Shown here in pieces: positions 35,631 to 48,955 of a DNA stretch of 64,000 bases. Both the position numbers and the translations under genes were made by a program. The stretch is from Buddleja alternifolia. Taxonomy: Eukaryota > Streptophyta > Magnoliopsida > Lamiales > Scrophulariaceae. The notes beneath the pieces were generated by a model. The model saw only the letters and a program-made list of their open reading frames with translations. It ran no database searches and had not been told where the DNA came from. The DNA is taken from assembly GCA_019426215.1 (NCBI GenBank), contig CM033399.1, positions 26,173,022-26,237,021 on the forward strand. Direction: 5' to 3'. How positions within the stretch are numbered: the stretch's first letter is position 1; the number at the start of each line of letters is the position of its first letter.

Positions 35631-36014
35631 CGGTTGAAAGGTGAAGTTGATTAGATGTTGAACATGTTAGTAGTGGAGATCACTGGAATGTGCTTTGGGG
35701 AGATCTTATACTTGGTGATCCGAGCATATGTGCTGAGGCAAAATTTAAGCTTGTTTTGTATGTTGTAGAAAAACATGGCGCGAGCTGCGGCTTAATAGGG
35801 TATGTTGTATGGATGTGGTTTGTAAATATGTGGGGCTTGGTGGCGTGTGATATTGTCTGAGGAATTTGATTGATTTAATAATTTATATTCTTGAATCGCC
35901 TTGGCAGCTGTGCTCGAAGTGCATGCATGATGCCTGATAAAGCTTTCTCATGTGAGGATCTCTGGGGAGCGGGAAGGTAACGACAGCTGGCTTAGTTAAA
36001 ATGTCAATTTCTAA

Positions 36015-36344
36015 TTGTTGTATACTGAAAACAGCTCCTTGCTTGCTTGTGTAGGCCTACTGGCCAAGAGGCGGGTTAGTTCGAGACACATGTTCCTTTG
36101 CAGTTCTCCGCAAGAGAGTAAAGTTATTCTTTATCAGTTGTTGTCGAGCACGGTGACCTGCGCCCGAGTGTTATATATCCTCCATTCCAGGTTGTCTTTT
36201 GCGTTCTTACGTCAACTTAGAACTGAGATCGAGGAGGAGCGGGCAGCTCCAGAAATGTCTACATCAAGCTATGAGGAATCTGGAGATAGCATTGGTTGTG
36301 AGGTGGACAACAATGTTGATACATATGACAACATAATTGTGTAG
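36015..36344 (+). CDS. Unidentified ORF, acidic C-terminus
   Basis: The frame is 109 codons. The last ~45 residues (LRTEIEEERAAPEMSTSS, then many Ser, Asp, Glu and Asn residues) have the look of a real acidic C-terminus, while the first part looks like random or intronic sequence. A splice acceptor somewhere near 36190-36215 is plausible. No family was recognised. It may be the last exon of a decayed gene of the island. Confidence 0.25.
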   Translation: MLYTENSSLLACVGLLAKRRVSSRHMFLCSSPQESKVILYQLLSSTVTCARVLYILHSRLSFAFLRQLRTEIEEERAAPEMSTSSYEESGDSIGCEVDNNVDTYDNIIV

Positions 36345-39300
36345 TTTAGTTATTGGTTGTGCTATCGTGTGTGGCATATATGCAGCAAGCGCGTAATATG
36401 CTTGTTGTATCGACATCTGTTTTGTATGGCATATTATAATGTTGTTTTATTAATAGGTTTCCACTTCTGAATCTTTAACTCGTTCTCCACGTGTTGTGAT
36501 GTAGTGTTGTATGGCTGAAATTAGTTCAAAGTTTTTTTACCGTGTTTAGAGCGTCGTCTTATTCATTTGGTCGTTATAGATTAGATCACAAGCCTTTTTA
36601 TTAATGTTATTTTTGCTATTCTTGTGTTCGTTATGGCGTTGTTCTACGTAGGGGTATGCTTTCGGCCATTGGATTTTTTGCGCCTTACTAGCAGGCCATC
36701 TTTGTTGGTTCACCTACATCGTTGCAGTTGTTTTGTAGTAATGCTGTGTATGTTTGGCTTGTGATCATCATTTGGCCTGAATTGATCCTTGTTTTTTCCT
36801 TGTTCTCTTGTTTGTGTTATTTGAATTTACTGGTGTTTGACTACATCTGGTGCGTATGTATGTGTACTGAAAGCTTATCAGTATAGATCCGTGGACCAAA
36901 AGCTTTTTCAATGGGCTGTTAAACATGAGATGTGTGTATGAGAAACGGGGCTCTCTGTGCGAGTGTTTTTATTTTTGGATTGGGTGGCCGATGGCGAGCG
37001 GGGTGGCCGCACTGAAACAGTTCCACGGATAATATTTTATCCCCATAAGATTAGTGTGTATGGATATCTGTGTAGAGTTTGGTCTTTTGCATCTGCATTT
37101 TTTAACAACCTCTTGAGCGCGCGTCGTGTCATCAGCTGGGGGGCTTTTATGCTGTCGCCAAAGTGCTTCTGCACAATCGGCTGGGCCGTGCACTCCATGA
37201 TTATAAGCTCCATTAGCCTAGGCAACCCGCGTTTGTAGACACGCGCTCTTATAGCCGAATTAGGTTTAGGACGGTACTCAGTTCATGCTTTCGTCTCAAA
37301 TTCTCATCATCATTCTATCTCTGGGAGTGCGAGTGCAGGGTCTCAGTGGCATGTGTGCATTTCAAAAAACTATGTAGCGTGTGGTTCATCCACCAACCTT
37401 TAAAGTATCAGAGGTATATATGGTATATCTGTAACCCTGCTATACAGACGGAGCGCCTTTGTATTAATAGTGCAGGGCGGTGTCAGTAAATTGCAGTCGA
37501 TTATGATGTTGTGCATAGATGTGTTAGTGTGATCATTACGGCTCTGCATAGTGCCCAGTGGCCCTTATCCATGTTTTGGGTTCGTGGTCTTATGGGCACC
37601 TATTTTGTTTTCCACGTGCTTGGGTGTCCGTTAGAAACAGGTATTAAAAAAAGGAGAGGGAGGAAGGGAGAATCTATCGGGAATGGTGTATTACACGGGA
37701 GGGAGGGGGGTGTCTCGCTAATTTTATGATTCAGTTCGAATAGGGGACTATATTTACATGATTAATGTAGCTCAGTTGATTGTTACCCCTAATTGGTATT
37801 ATTCTGTGTGTTTCCTTTTATGTCCACGGTCTTATGAGTTGTTTCAATAAGGGCATATTTGGGTTTGTTTTAGATCCACGTGCTCTTACTTGGTTGAATG
37901 GTGGATAAGCCTTTTTGTGCATCGTCTGCACATTTGTAATACATAATTTTGGCCATTGCCTATTATGTACTTGTGGCCTATGCCTATATATTGAGTCCTT
38001 GGCGAATCTTATCTCCCACCAATTATGCTATTTTTCCTGTCAAGACTCTGTGCTTACATACTGTATCCCAACTATAGTTCAATTTGATTGCAGCCTTTGA
38101 ATAGTTTCATCTCCATCTTATGTTTTATCACTCCACACGCATTATGGCTTCTTTGTATATGTCTTTCTATATGTGTGGCGTGATGCTGTCTAGTTCCTAC
38201 AACTAGCTAATTGATTAGGTAACATAAATATTTTGCAGGCGAGTGCAATTCTATGCTTGGTCCAAATGACACTTTATCCTAAGGTATGTTCGTTTTATGG
38301 TTGTTGTGTCGCTCCTGCATGTTCTGTACCGCATTCTTTCACATCGTGCTACTACAGAAGGAGGTTGGCATCAGAAGTATCTCATTTACTACCGTCACTG
38401 ATATTATGGGCCTCAACTTCTACAACCATCTCTTGTTGGGTGATGGCCACATTTGTGTTTACACAAAATTTATAACTGTGATGTTTGCAATAATAAGGAA
38501 TTTGAATCGGCCTTCTTCCAGTAGGTAATGTTTTGTTTATTGCGTTAATTTCAGACCCTGTATATGTATGGTATGTTCAAAATTAGTTTTTTAAGTTGTT
38601 GACGTTTGTGCTAACATTGTCGCACAGTTTTTACTTGTCGAGGGGCTCAATCAATCTCTGGGGCCTTTTGGTATTGGTTCATCCACACCTGATGCTTGCA
38701 GGTTAGTTTTCCTTGGAGATGCTATCGAAGTGTAAACTTCGATTATGGTTTTTTGTTTACATCGCTTGCGTTGATGACACGACGATTGAGTTATGAGCTT
38801 CTTTTTTTAAAAAATAAGCTTCCAGGTCTCACTTGCATGAAGATAGGTACTCAGCGCTGGCTGTGGATTCGTATTATTTTGATGGGCTGCATGGAAGAGT
38901 TTTGCAGATTCTTGAGGAGCTGAAGTTTTGCAGATTCTTGAGGAGCTGCTCCAGGATCTGTTGACTTAAACATTGGTTTTGTTAGCTCTAGGTAACTGCC
39001 CGATGTATGTTTTTTTGTGACAAGTTAAGGAGAAGCTTGACACGGTAATATCCCTATTGGAGGAATCGAACAACGAACGTGGGGGTGCGGGCGCTGATGA
39101 TGTGATTTTTGATTACAGCGTCGGAATGCCACGAATGCCAATATCTTGATTGTTTGCGCTGATGAATTTTTCTAAAATTGCGTACGGATTTGTGCTTTGG
39201 CACCTGCGCTGATAGGTCCCTATTTTTGTATTTTCCACCTTTGTGCGCCATTAGGGTCCGTAAGTGTTGCATTATGTTTGACGTGGTCAATGGTATGCTT

Positions 39301-42236
39301 AGTTTGCACTTGTGTTTTGTTTGTGATTGGCTTGATTTACGGTATTCATTTCTAGGCGATCTCGATTTCCGAGGACCTTTTCCTTTGTTACGTAATACAT
39401 TTATTTTGCTGGTGATTTTAAGTCGGGTAATAGGTGAGGTGATGACTTAGGATATAAAAATGGCATAGATTGGGCTGCTCTTAATTGTGAACGTTTTCTT
39501 TATTTAAGAGGATCGCCCTTGCCCAAATTAAATGTCGTATATAATTCAAAAAAATAAGAGGGAGGATACCTTTGAATAGGTGTACAACGGCAAACAAATG
39601 TGAAATTCGAATTGCGGTGTACATACTTTCTCAATATTGAGTATAATAATGGCGCCTGGTGTTTAATTAATCTGATTTTTTCTGATTGGATGATCTCTGC
39701 CGGCAAGTTTATTCACTATTCTTGTTGTTCCTGCGAATGGCGTTGAGATCTTCTGTGATTTTTGTGACTTTTAATGATAGATGTCTAATACTAGCAATTT
39801 GATTATTTATGTGATCAATTACCCTTCCATCATGGTTAGCGATGTGTTGTTCAATTTCAAACTCGGCTGGCAATGAGTATTTCTTGGTATTGCTCTTGGC
39901 GGCATCTTTAATGATTTTACGATTCTATATAGAGACTCTATTCTGGCTGACCGCCGCACTATTTTTAAACTTTTCTGTATAGTTTTTTTTTTCTTTTGAT
40001 GCTTTGATGGTGTTGGTCAAAGTCAGCAGTATCATTTGAAATAAAATTTGGTATCCAGGCATTTCATGTTGGTCGGTCTCAAAAACTAAATGGTCATCGT
40101 TGCTTGATGTTGATTGTAGCAGCTGATCCGAGAAACTTCTCTTTCTTTCGTTCGCTTGACCAGAAATCATTGGTTGTAAACGGGGTGTCCTGAATGATTC
40201 ATTGCACTCGTGGACGATTGAAATCCCATTCTCTTGTTATTTTTATTCATTTGGCATGTCAACGATAACTTTTCGGACTGATCATTTTCCTTTATAGTTG
40301 CATCTGTTTAGTTGTTCTGCGAGACAATAGATATTTAGGTAGGCGCAAGGAAAATAAATAGGCACAAAAATGAGCTAGTGCATCTTTTGTTTCAAACAAC
40401 TGGCCTCCTATATCCGTAGCAATTAGATTTCTGGTGATAATCAAATCTTGTGATTACGTGTATAATATCGTGCTGGGTGTGTTTTTAAATTACCTAGTCT
40501 TTTTTTTTGATGGACGCACTGAATCATTGGCCATGCTCGGGGTTGACGTCTTTACAATTTGCATTGTTTATATGACTTAAGGGACTTGTTGTGATTGTTT
40601 TGGCACTGGTGTTGGTTATACTATAATCCTTCTATTTATATTAAACTATGCAGTAGTTGCACTTAATTGATGAAACAAGCAACCGCCTATCATTAATCAT
40701 CTAGGAACTTGTGCGGAGTGTACTTAGATGTGGCTATTGTATGTCATTTATGTGTCGCTTCGTCTGCCTATAATTTTAAGCCTATCTGTCATATTTAGTG
40801 AATATTATAATGGTTGTATCTTTTAATGTTTTGTATGAGATGAGCGAAATTGAAGATGTATCATATATATAAAAGAAAGGTTGATGGTATAGAGAATGGA
40901 GATGAACACATACTAATAATACTTGAGAATGGTCTGTATATATTGTTTTTAAAAAACAAGGGGGTATATCAGATTAGGCACGCTCAAGAAGCAAATAAAT
41001 AAATAAATAATAATAATAATAGGAAAGAAATAACAAGAAAAAAAAGAGATGAGATACTCATTTAAGGATTTGCACAGTGCTAAGATGATATGACTATTGT
41101 TTAAAAACAATATAGAAAATCGGCGATTAAGTCGTCTGAATTGAAAGGGGTAAAATTAGTTACCTTTTTTCCCATATTACAAATCATGTTTTAAAACTTA
41201 ATATACGCATCGGTTGATTGTGTTAAATCATTATAAAGCATATTCCAGAACACCAATAATGTCATCTATTAGCCAATCAATTCTATACCGCTTCAGATTC
41301 CACCTATTCGAGTGCCTTTTAATTGAAAGGTCATTACAGGTACCAACACAAATAGGTCCATCATTTAATTCAGTACATTAATTAATCGGCTATTTTTAGC
41401 TGCATTTACATAATTATGCTTGGTGGTAATTGGGCTCAAGTATATTTTAAGCGGGGTCTCTTGATTTCACGACACTTAGTCTTTCAGTTGGATGGTTTAT
41501 AAAGAATTGCATTAGGTAACTTAGAAACCTGGAATTAATTCATGGTCTCCCTCTTTAGAATAATTCGTGGGATTGTGGCAATTGGGAATTATTAGTATGG
41601 ATCATGCGTCGATATCGTCAGGCAGGCATGATTTGAAGAAATGTAAGAGCACGGCAAAATGTATTCATCAGCATAGTGGTGTGTTGTGAGGTCTTACTGC
41701 GTGTTTTTGTCGCCAATTTTATTATTCGGGGTTATATATTTTTGAATCTATTAACCTAATTTGAGCGTTCATTGGGTTGGTAAGGATGATTTTGTGTGTT
41801 ACCTCTGCTAGATTCCCATCTTATTTCGCAAATTTGGTATTTAATTCGTGTCCTCTGAACACACAACATGTGTATCCGTTGTAATAGAATTTTACAGTGG
41901 CTATTTTTATGAAAAAGGAAATCTGGCATGCTTGCATCATAAAAAAATGTTATCTATAACTTCTTACTCGAAGTTAAGGGGTGGTTTTACCATTTAATTG
42001 GATGTAATATAATATAGCAACGAAGTATTTTTGTGAAAGTCTGAATAGTACAATGAATAACATTTATTCACTTTTAGTAAGTTGTTTTGTGTGTATACAC
42101 ATTTTGAATTATCCAACCTATTATTTGACGATCACATTCTATTTAAATTGATAAATTTGAGACTAAATGCTGGGTTTGGGTTTATTTCTGCGGTCGCTAT
42201 CAATGAAACAAGTGGCGATCTTATTAGAGAGGGCTG

Positions 42237-42639
42237 AACAGACATAGTTTTTTGCGATGAAGATTGGTCCCGATTTCAAGACATCATGGAAGAGATAACA
42301 TTATCATTAGGCAAGGCTGAACGAGCGTTAGGCGATGTTAATACTGAGGCATATTTGTTGGGCCTCCGCCTGATAGAGACTACAAACAAGCTTATGTCTG
42401 AGGCACCTGGACGTATCTACAATGCTGCTGGACACAGCGCCGAAGAATGTGCTTCGACGCTTAAGATCTCGGTTAAGGCGCATATAAATGCCTATGAACA
42501 TCGTGTCTTTCATTGCTCAGCCGATCAGGGTTCCTATGTACAATGGCTTGCGGATGATGTCGCTTGTGTTATTGAGGGGCTTAAAAGGCTAGCACATGAT
42601 TTACGACTAGGTGGAAGGACTGTGCTTTTGAACAACTAA
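42237..42639 (+). CDS. Unidentified 118-codon ORF, probable last exon
   Basis: The frame is open from just after a TGA at 42234-42236 to a TAA at 42637-42639, with an ATG at 42286. The predicted protein is mostly helical and has ordinary soluble-protein composition, for example ITLSLGKAERALGD, ECASTLKISVKAHINAY and LADDVACVIEGLKRLAHDL. Upstream of the TGA the same frame reads GFGFISAVAINETSGDLI, which suggests that the stop is a mutation. I do not recognise the family. Such a long, compositionally normal ORF is unusual for this intergenic context. It could be a real exon, a captured gene fragment or a transposon protein. Confidence 0.35.
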
Positions 42640-44360
42640 ATAGCTCGTTGAGCTATCTTGAATTTAGGCATTGTACGTCTATGTAACAGGACACACTATT
42701 TTATTTTTAAAATTTTCATCAAAGTGGGTGATAGTGATCGCACTAGATACTTGATACTATGTATCTAAAGTTAGGAAATTGCAATGAAATATTGTTTCAT
42801 GGTGTTCGTATGTAGTTATCTAGTTATTTTATAGTCCGAACTAAAAGAAGTAAAGGGGGATCAAGAATGAGGTTATCTATTAGCAGCCCCTGAGATCTGT
42901 GTTGCTAATATTGCAGTCTGATGTTTTAAAAAAGAAATAGAAGAAAGGTGTGTATTTAAGACTGTGGTTCGCTAATTACGCATGTGGGTTTGACTAGTTA
43001 AATTTAATGGACCTTATTAGTTGTGTTTTGATCATGTCTACTAAAAATGGTAAAAAATTAAAGTTATTTAGACTTTTGTAATCAACTTTTGATCAATATG
43101 ACAGTTTGTTTGGTGGTGTTAAAAAATGTCACCGTCTTAGGCTTATTTGACGAAATTGTAGATTGCTGTTTTATTTTCAAATTCACTGTACGTTTGTATG
43201 AATGACAAGAAAGTTTTACCCATATTTGGAATTTTTAGAGTAACGATGAGATTTTGTAAAATTCTTTGAGGCCATGCCATGGGCCCTGGAGATTTTGACT
43301 GCAGAACTATGTTTATTCGATCGAATCCCTAACTAAAAGATGTTATTGAAATGTGTAATTTTTATGTCATATTATTAAGTTTGATGTTTGGCATTCTACA
43401 ATGGTTTAGAAAGAAATCGTGTCATGAGGATGTCTGGGAATTTAGATTTATTCTGCATCTTGTATAGTTTTGAATCAGATATATAACTAATTTGATGCTT
43501 ATGAATAAGAGTTCTGATGTTTGAGTGTATATGTGTGTGTTTAATCTGTGTGGAGTCACTCTTAAATGGCGTCACAAATTGTCGAAAACATTGCATTAAT
43601 GTAAAAAAAAAGAAAAAAAGAAATTGAAGCATTAGGAGCGCAGTTGTTAGTGTGGTTCGTGTTGGTAATGTATTCAAAAGAAAACAAAAGGGACCATACG
43701 AATGTTGTCTATTTGCATGATGTGAGATATGCGCTGCTAATGGTGCGGTCTATCTGGAAAATACTCGCCTAGGTCCAGCATGGCAGTACCCAAGTGTATT
43801 TTACAAGGAAGGTGTATTGCACTTGTCATATAGTAGATAAGTTATTTTATAAAATACACATACGCCCGGCCTAGGAATTCACGGTTTAATGGTATTCTCC
43901 TTAAAAAAGGGAAAAAAACATCGCTAAAGCGTCAGAACAATGCATCCACTATGTTTGGTATCAAATCATTCATGTATCAAACATGGTATTAGCAAATATT
44001 AATGTGGATTGATATGTGCGATAAGTTGAGAGTAAAACATAGATATAGTTTAATAACAGATCTGGAATCATTTGATTTGTACATTACCCCGATCTCCATT
44101 GAACATCACAAACTAAACAATATTCCTAGACATAGGTTAGACTGTTCAATAGAAAAAAGGGCATATGATGTGGGCTATATACTAAGCGAAATAGTTCCTA
44201 CATTATGCATCATAAGCTAAACAACCCTCCAAAACACAAACTAGACTGTTCAGGACAAAAAGTATAAATGATGTAACCTATATACTAAGCAAAATAGTGC
44301 TTACAACATGCTGCATACTACCTAGTTATACACACAATAAAAAACACCGATAAATTTTTC

Positions 44361-44870
44361 CTACCGTGGTTGAACGTTGGGTGTCATCAAGAAGACCATC
44401 AGAGCGGGGGAGTCTTCAAGGCAAAGGAGGGTTGCATTGAGATTTTTTGTGAGCATGTACATGCCCTGGTATTCGCTATGGGGTGGGCGGTTCTCCTGTG
44501 ACTTAAAACCCATGCCTACGAACATATGATCATACACTTCCTCGTCAACACCTGGGTCTAGGACCATGAGATAGTTTGAATCAGTAGTGTTCATAACATA
44601 ATAGCAATCTAGTGCAAACTAAGCGGGGTCCAAGCCGTCTCCTGCCCAAACAACAAATTTTACGGTCGCTGCCACTAGATCTGGTACTTTTTGGAGGACT
44701 TTAAACCTCAATTGGTGCATTGGAGCGATGATACCTTGCTAGATGGCAGTATTTTTATCGTGCATGTTGCTACCTTTTGCCCAATAATGATCATGGGCAC
44801 TGTTTCTCCTAGGGTGTGAAGGTGAGGTTCATCTCCCCTTCATTCAGCGTAAGCGTGTTGGATTCCTTGA
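44361..44870 (-). pseudogene. Decayed multi-exon gene fragment, family unknown
   Basis: On the minus strand, after a splice-acceptor-like TATTGCAG at 44882-44889, the translation begins GIAFKESNTLTLNEGEMNLTF. After a frame change it continues GETVPMIIIGQKVATCTIKILP. After another change it runs MHQLRFKVLQKVPDLVA to NVQPR and a TAG at 44361. One in-frame stop lies at GDGLDPA. The protein-like character over three frames suggests a real gene with indels. A YDHMFVG word here resembles YDHLFLG in the minus-strand frame at 53156-53338. Confidence 0.3.
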
Positions 44871-46540
44871 ATGCTATACCTGCAATAACAACATACCTTC
44901 TTTATTTAATAGTGCACATTAATATGGGATGCAACATGCAACTATTACATGAACAAAGGCTACTAGAAAGGACACTAAACAGTGGTAATTTGCAATGAGA
45001 AATGGGCCAATATTTTGCATGTGTTCGATATCAATCCTAGCGGAGGACACAATGTATTCCTATCATATGGGTACAATAAAAGAAAAAAAGAAAAAAGCAA
45101 GCATTAAATGGATTGGCCCCTATGTATTATGGCACCGTGTAATAGTAAATGCCTTATCCCTTGATATATTATAATGGCACAAGGATGAAAACAAGCTCAT
45201 TTATGAGGGGTTCCAGGAGACAAGCTTTAATAGAGTACCTTCCGGCGCTGCCATCGTAGAGGCAGAATTGTGTGTATTGAATGGCTTGGTGCTTGTTAGT
45301 TGTGGGCTATGTGGGTTGATGGGCAATTTCAGTGCTTAAATTGGAAAAGCCAGAAAAGATAATGATTACAATTTGTTTTCCGCACGCAATGTACATTGTA
45401 TTTTCAAAAAAAATAAAAAATTCCCCTTGTGTTCAAACCTTATTTGACTTGATGGACTACAACAGGATTCTCTCGGACAGCGTGCCTAACAAATATTAGA
45501 GGAAAGAATTCTAAATTGATAAAATAGTCATAATGTTAAGTAGACAAAGCGTCGTCCCACGTGCCTCGAGAGAAGGAACGCTGGTGGCCTGTAATGATAG
45601 ATCTGTTGTATAAAAGATAATGATTTGCATGCGTATATGGATAATGATAGGGACGAAGGCAGAGGCAGAGACAATAGCCAATAACTTAAGCGATATGGCG
45701 CCGTGCATGTGGGTCTATAGAGTCTGTGACTCCTATATAATAGTTTCATTTTTTCTTTATTCTAGGTTTCTCATTGGAAGACATAAAATTTTAAAAAAAA
45801 ATATGAGGGCCATGCGGGCAGCATAAGTAATATTCGTGTGCAATAATAAAATGAATGCATTACCTATTTCAATATATGTTAAATGTGTTACACTTTGAAA
45901 ACGAACTATTTTCCATCTTACTACCTCAATGTAAAGATCTATCATACAAATTTTGCCTTCCAAGATGACCCAATTTGTCCTTTTACTTTCTCTATGATTG
46001 GGTATCGAACGGACGTATGAGTAACCCAACTCCTACGTATGCCCTTAGGCGCCCAGAAGTGGACATATAATTTAGTTTGGTTACTCTGCCTTATTAGAAA
46101 AGGGCCCAGCCCATGTACACCACCGTTTGAATGCGCGCACGCTAATAATTACAGTTGGCCAGCATAGCTTAAGCTATCATTAAGGTGCTTTACACTTGTA
46201 ATGAATGGACTACTTTTTTGGGTTCTATATTAATGATCATGTATTTATGGGGCGTGATGGCCTTTGTTGAGTCTGTTTATTTTATGTTGTTTTTCTATTT
46301 CACAATTTTATGCATTTTGAAATGTCCCTTAATTAGTTTAGGCAAAATAAATTCATGCTCTCTCCGTCTCTTTCAAGAGATGTGTATATATACTGCTACA
46401 CAACATGGGCTGAGAAATGGGATAGTTTTTTAAGTAATTGAATATTCCAAGAGGCAAAAATGAATTATATTAATAGTTTACAATGAAATAAAATATTGTC
46501 AACTTATAAGAGTCATTTTTACGTGTTTTCAAATCCGTTG

Positions 46541-47837
46541 TGTTTATGTTTTAGGTTCATTTATCGCTTGATTCTTGCCACATTTGCGGTTAATCCATGT
46601 GTTAAGTGATTTCAGGTGATAAACGAGAGCACACCAAGAAAAGGGCGAAAAATGATGCACGACACCAATTCAAGCCAGTTGACCACGCCCGGGCGCCGAG
46701 CAAGAAGCAGCAAGTTCAGCATCCTGTTGCCCACGCCTAGGCGCCGCCTTACCCATGCCTAGGCGCCGTATTGTCCCCGCCCAAGCGCCGTTGTCTCCAC
46801 GCCTGGGCGCCACTGGACTTATCCCTTAAGAAAGATCCTCCACGTAGGCCGTGTCTGGGCGCCGGCGTAACCATTTTCAAGTGTATAAAGTCAGATTTCA
46901 GCAATGGAGAGGGGTTCGAAAATCTGGGGAAGGAAGGCATTTTTCTGGGATTTTGAGCCAAAAATTCATCAATCTTGGAGGGAGAAGAAGGGGGATTAAG
47001 CTAGAGATTGAAGCTTCAAGCTAGGATTCATCATCAACCAAGCCTTAGGGAGTTTTACTTGTTTTCATTACATGTTTATGTACATAATTATGTATATGAT
47101 TATTCTAGATCTTTTTGAGCTATTGATGATGAGCTAATTTTGTAGAACTAAGGCCATGTGAAGACCAAATTTATGAGTCAATATATATGAAGAGATTTCT
47201 TGTATTAATTCTCCTATTGCTTTGTGTGTTAATTTTATGCTTTTATTCCAATCATGTGCTTGATCACCATATGCTTGCTATCTTGCCTAATCTAGTCATT
47301 CAAGAGAAGATGGGTTAGGGTTCAAGGCAATTAACACACCATCCGAAACAAATGAGGAATTGCCCTAGAGATAGGTGGTGCTGTTAGCCGGATTTATCCG
47401 GGGAAACTCTAGAACGTTAATACGTGGTTATTGATTAGATTCTCAAATAGACATATTTAGAGAACCGTCAATTAATCATAGAATTATTATGAGCCGAGAC
47501 ATCGGGTAATAGTTGACTAAGGAGTTTCCACCAAAGCAATAGGAGTCTAATAATTCGAGGAGTAACCCATATATATTGACGAGTAGATTTGGTTGTGGCA
47601 TGTGCCGTAGTCATTTTATCATACGTGAGTTTTAATCTATAGCTCGTTTCCTCTTTTATCCTTCGTTTATTCAATCAATTCTTGAAATTTACTTTATTTG
47701 TCTTTTCTTTTATCGAAAATCTAAAGCTAAAATCCAAGTCTCCGTGGTTCGACAACCCGGACTTATTTTGTCCACTTTTATTACTACCACGACTAGTACA
47801 CTTGCTATTCAAGCACGTTAGGTATTAACGTGTCACC
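46541..47837. repeat. Probable solo LTR of a different retroelement
   Basis: It starts TGTTTATGTTTTAGG. The right end has GTGGTTCGACAACCCGGAC, then an ACTTGC word and GTGTCACCA, a pattern seen at plant LTR 3' ends. No PBS or pol adjoins it, so it looks solo. The exact ends and target duplication (CGTTG against CCTTG) are uncertain. It contains a GC-rich repeat cluster (46684-46865). Confidence 0.5.
46684..46865. repeat. Cluster of CACGCCTAGGCGCCG motifs
   Basis: Six degenerate copies (at about 46684, 46731, 46753, 46777, 46798 and 46848) share the core GCC(T/C)(A/G)GGCGCCG, and the middle four are spaced about 22 bp apart. The core is partly palindromic and rich in CpG, which is rare in the surrounding DNA. 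Confidence 0.75.
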
Positions 47838-48429
47838 AACCTTGTCACAATAGAAAGCACGCTTTACTATATATCAATACTTTAATCGATATGCTTGTCT
47901 CATGATGTTCTTCTTCTTTGCTAGCGTAATGACCTAATTCTCCAAAGTGGTGCTTGTATTAAGTACATTAGCATTAGAACACAATAATCTGGACGAATGT
48001 ATTGGCTATTTATTTTGGCATGGTGCAATTGACTGTGAAGGTCAAATTTACTGCCTAAAATAACAACCAACGGGAGATCATCTTTGGTAAATTGAAATGG
48101 TGTAATTTTAGTGTGACTTATAAATTATTCAACATATGACCCTTAAATGAATTAGTAGAGACGTGCACACAAATTTCGAAAAACATAAATACGAGTATGA
48201 TTTCATCTAGCCTTGGGTCTGTTCTTATTACTTTTAAACATGTAATGTAAAATTATGAGTATGCATAGTACAATTCACTCGGTGTATTAATAAATATAGT
48301 ATGGCTCCAAACATTATAGTAATATACGTGATAAGCAGAAAGTGCACTCAGTATGTACCTCTCTGTGCTATGCGAATCCTTCCTCGCTATCTAGAAGGCT
48401 ATTTGGGCACTACTCATCCCCGCTCAAAA

Positions 48430-48955
48430 CTTCAATGGTGGGAGGTTCATATAAAAAATCTCTGTAAGCCTAAGCCAATTGGGATCTCCAACTTCTCGAT
48501 AAGCCTTTGACAATGGAAAGTCCAGCATTATAAATTTAATTATTACCCTACTTCTTAACTCCATAATGTAGGGAGTGACATCACATCGAATTAAATATTG
48601 AGCAGATACCTACCTTAGACCATCGACTCTACATCTCATCTGACGCAATGATTTTGTTGTTGCTTTTCTTGTGGAGTACAAAGTTACATTTTGCTGAGTG
48701 CTTGAATAGGGTGTACCTTTGTCTTAAGAAATCAAAATGGTGTATGCAATATTTGAAACTGAATGTCCTTTGAAACTGTTCATTCATGCGACCGCTTGCC
48801 ATTATAATCGCGCTGGCGGGTCTTGAGCTTTGGTAAACATTGCCTTTACGTGTTTCTGCCAGGAGCTCATCGATGAAGATCGTGTCCACCTCCCTCATCC
48901 AGTGCTCGGTATACAGATGCTGACTTTGTACAAACTGAGAATATGTCATCATCAT
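48430..48955 (-). pseudogene. Myb/SANT-like domain gene fragment A
   Basis: The translation at 48629-48955 contains HWMREVDTIFIDELLAETRKGN, then LRQRYTLFKHS and a terminal IIASDEM. This matches the plan of plant Myb/SANT-like (L10-interacting MYB type) DNA-binding domains: an initial Trp, a helix with LL, then the FD/ASDEVW end. After a GT donor-like site at about 48615, a second exon-like piece near 48450-48510 encodes AYREVGDPNWLRLTEIF, which fits the segment after the domain. Such proteins are the DNA-binding partners of PIF/Harbinger transposases and also occur as domesticated host genes. There is no complete frame. Confidence 0.55.

Larger units (their letters stand above)
35640..46540. 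other. Low-repeat island with decayed exon-like pieces, first part
   Basis: This is about 11 kb with clearly fewer A/T runs than its surroundings, rich in G and T on the plus strand. It contains many short open stretches bordered by plausible splice sites. An example is an exon-like segment ending at a GTATG donor at 38239-38284. Further examples are open plus-strand frames at 36015-36344 and 38340-38525 and minus-strand frames at 44361-44860. I recognise no protein family in this part. A 25 bp direct repeat (GTTTTGCAGATTCTTGAGG) lies at about 38898-38947, and an AATA/AAT microsatellite at 40995-41022. Confidence 0.4.

Noticed and set aside
47468..47674. Minus ORF in the solo LTR
   Set aside because: Chance frame in LTR DNA without any retroelement motif.
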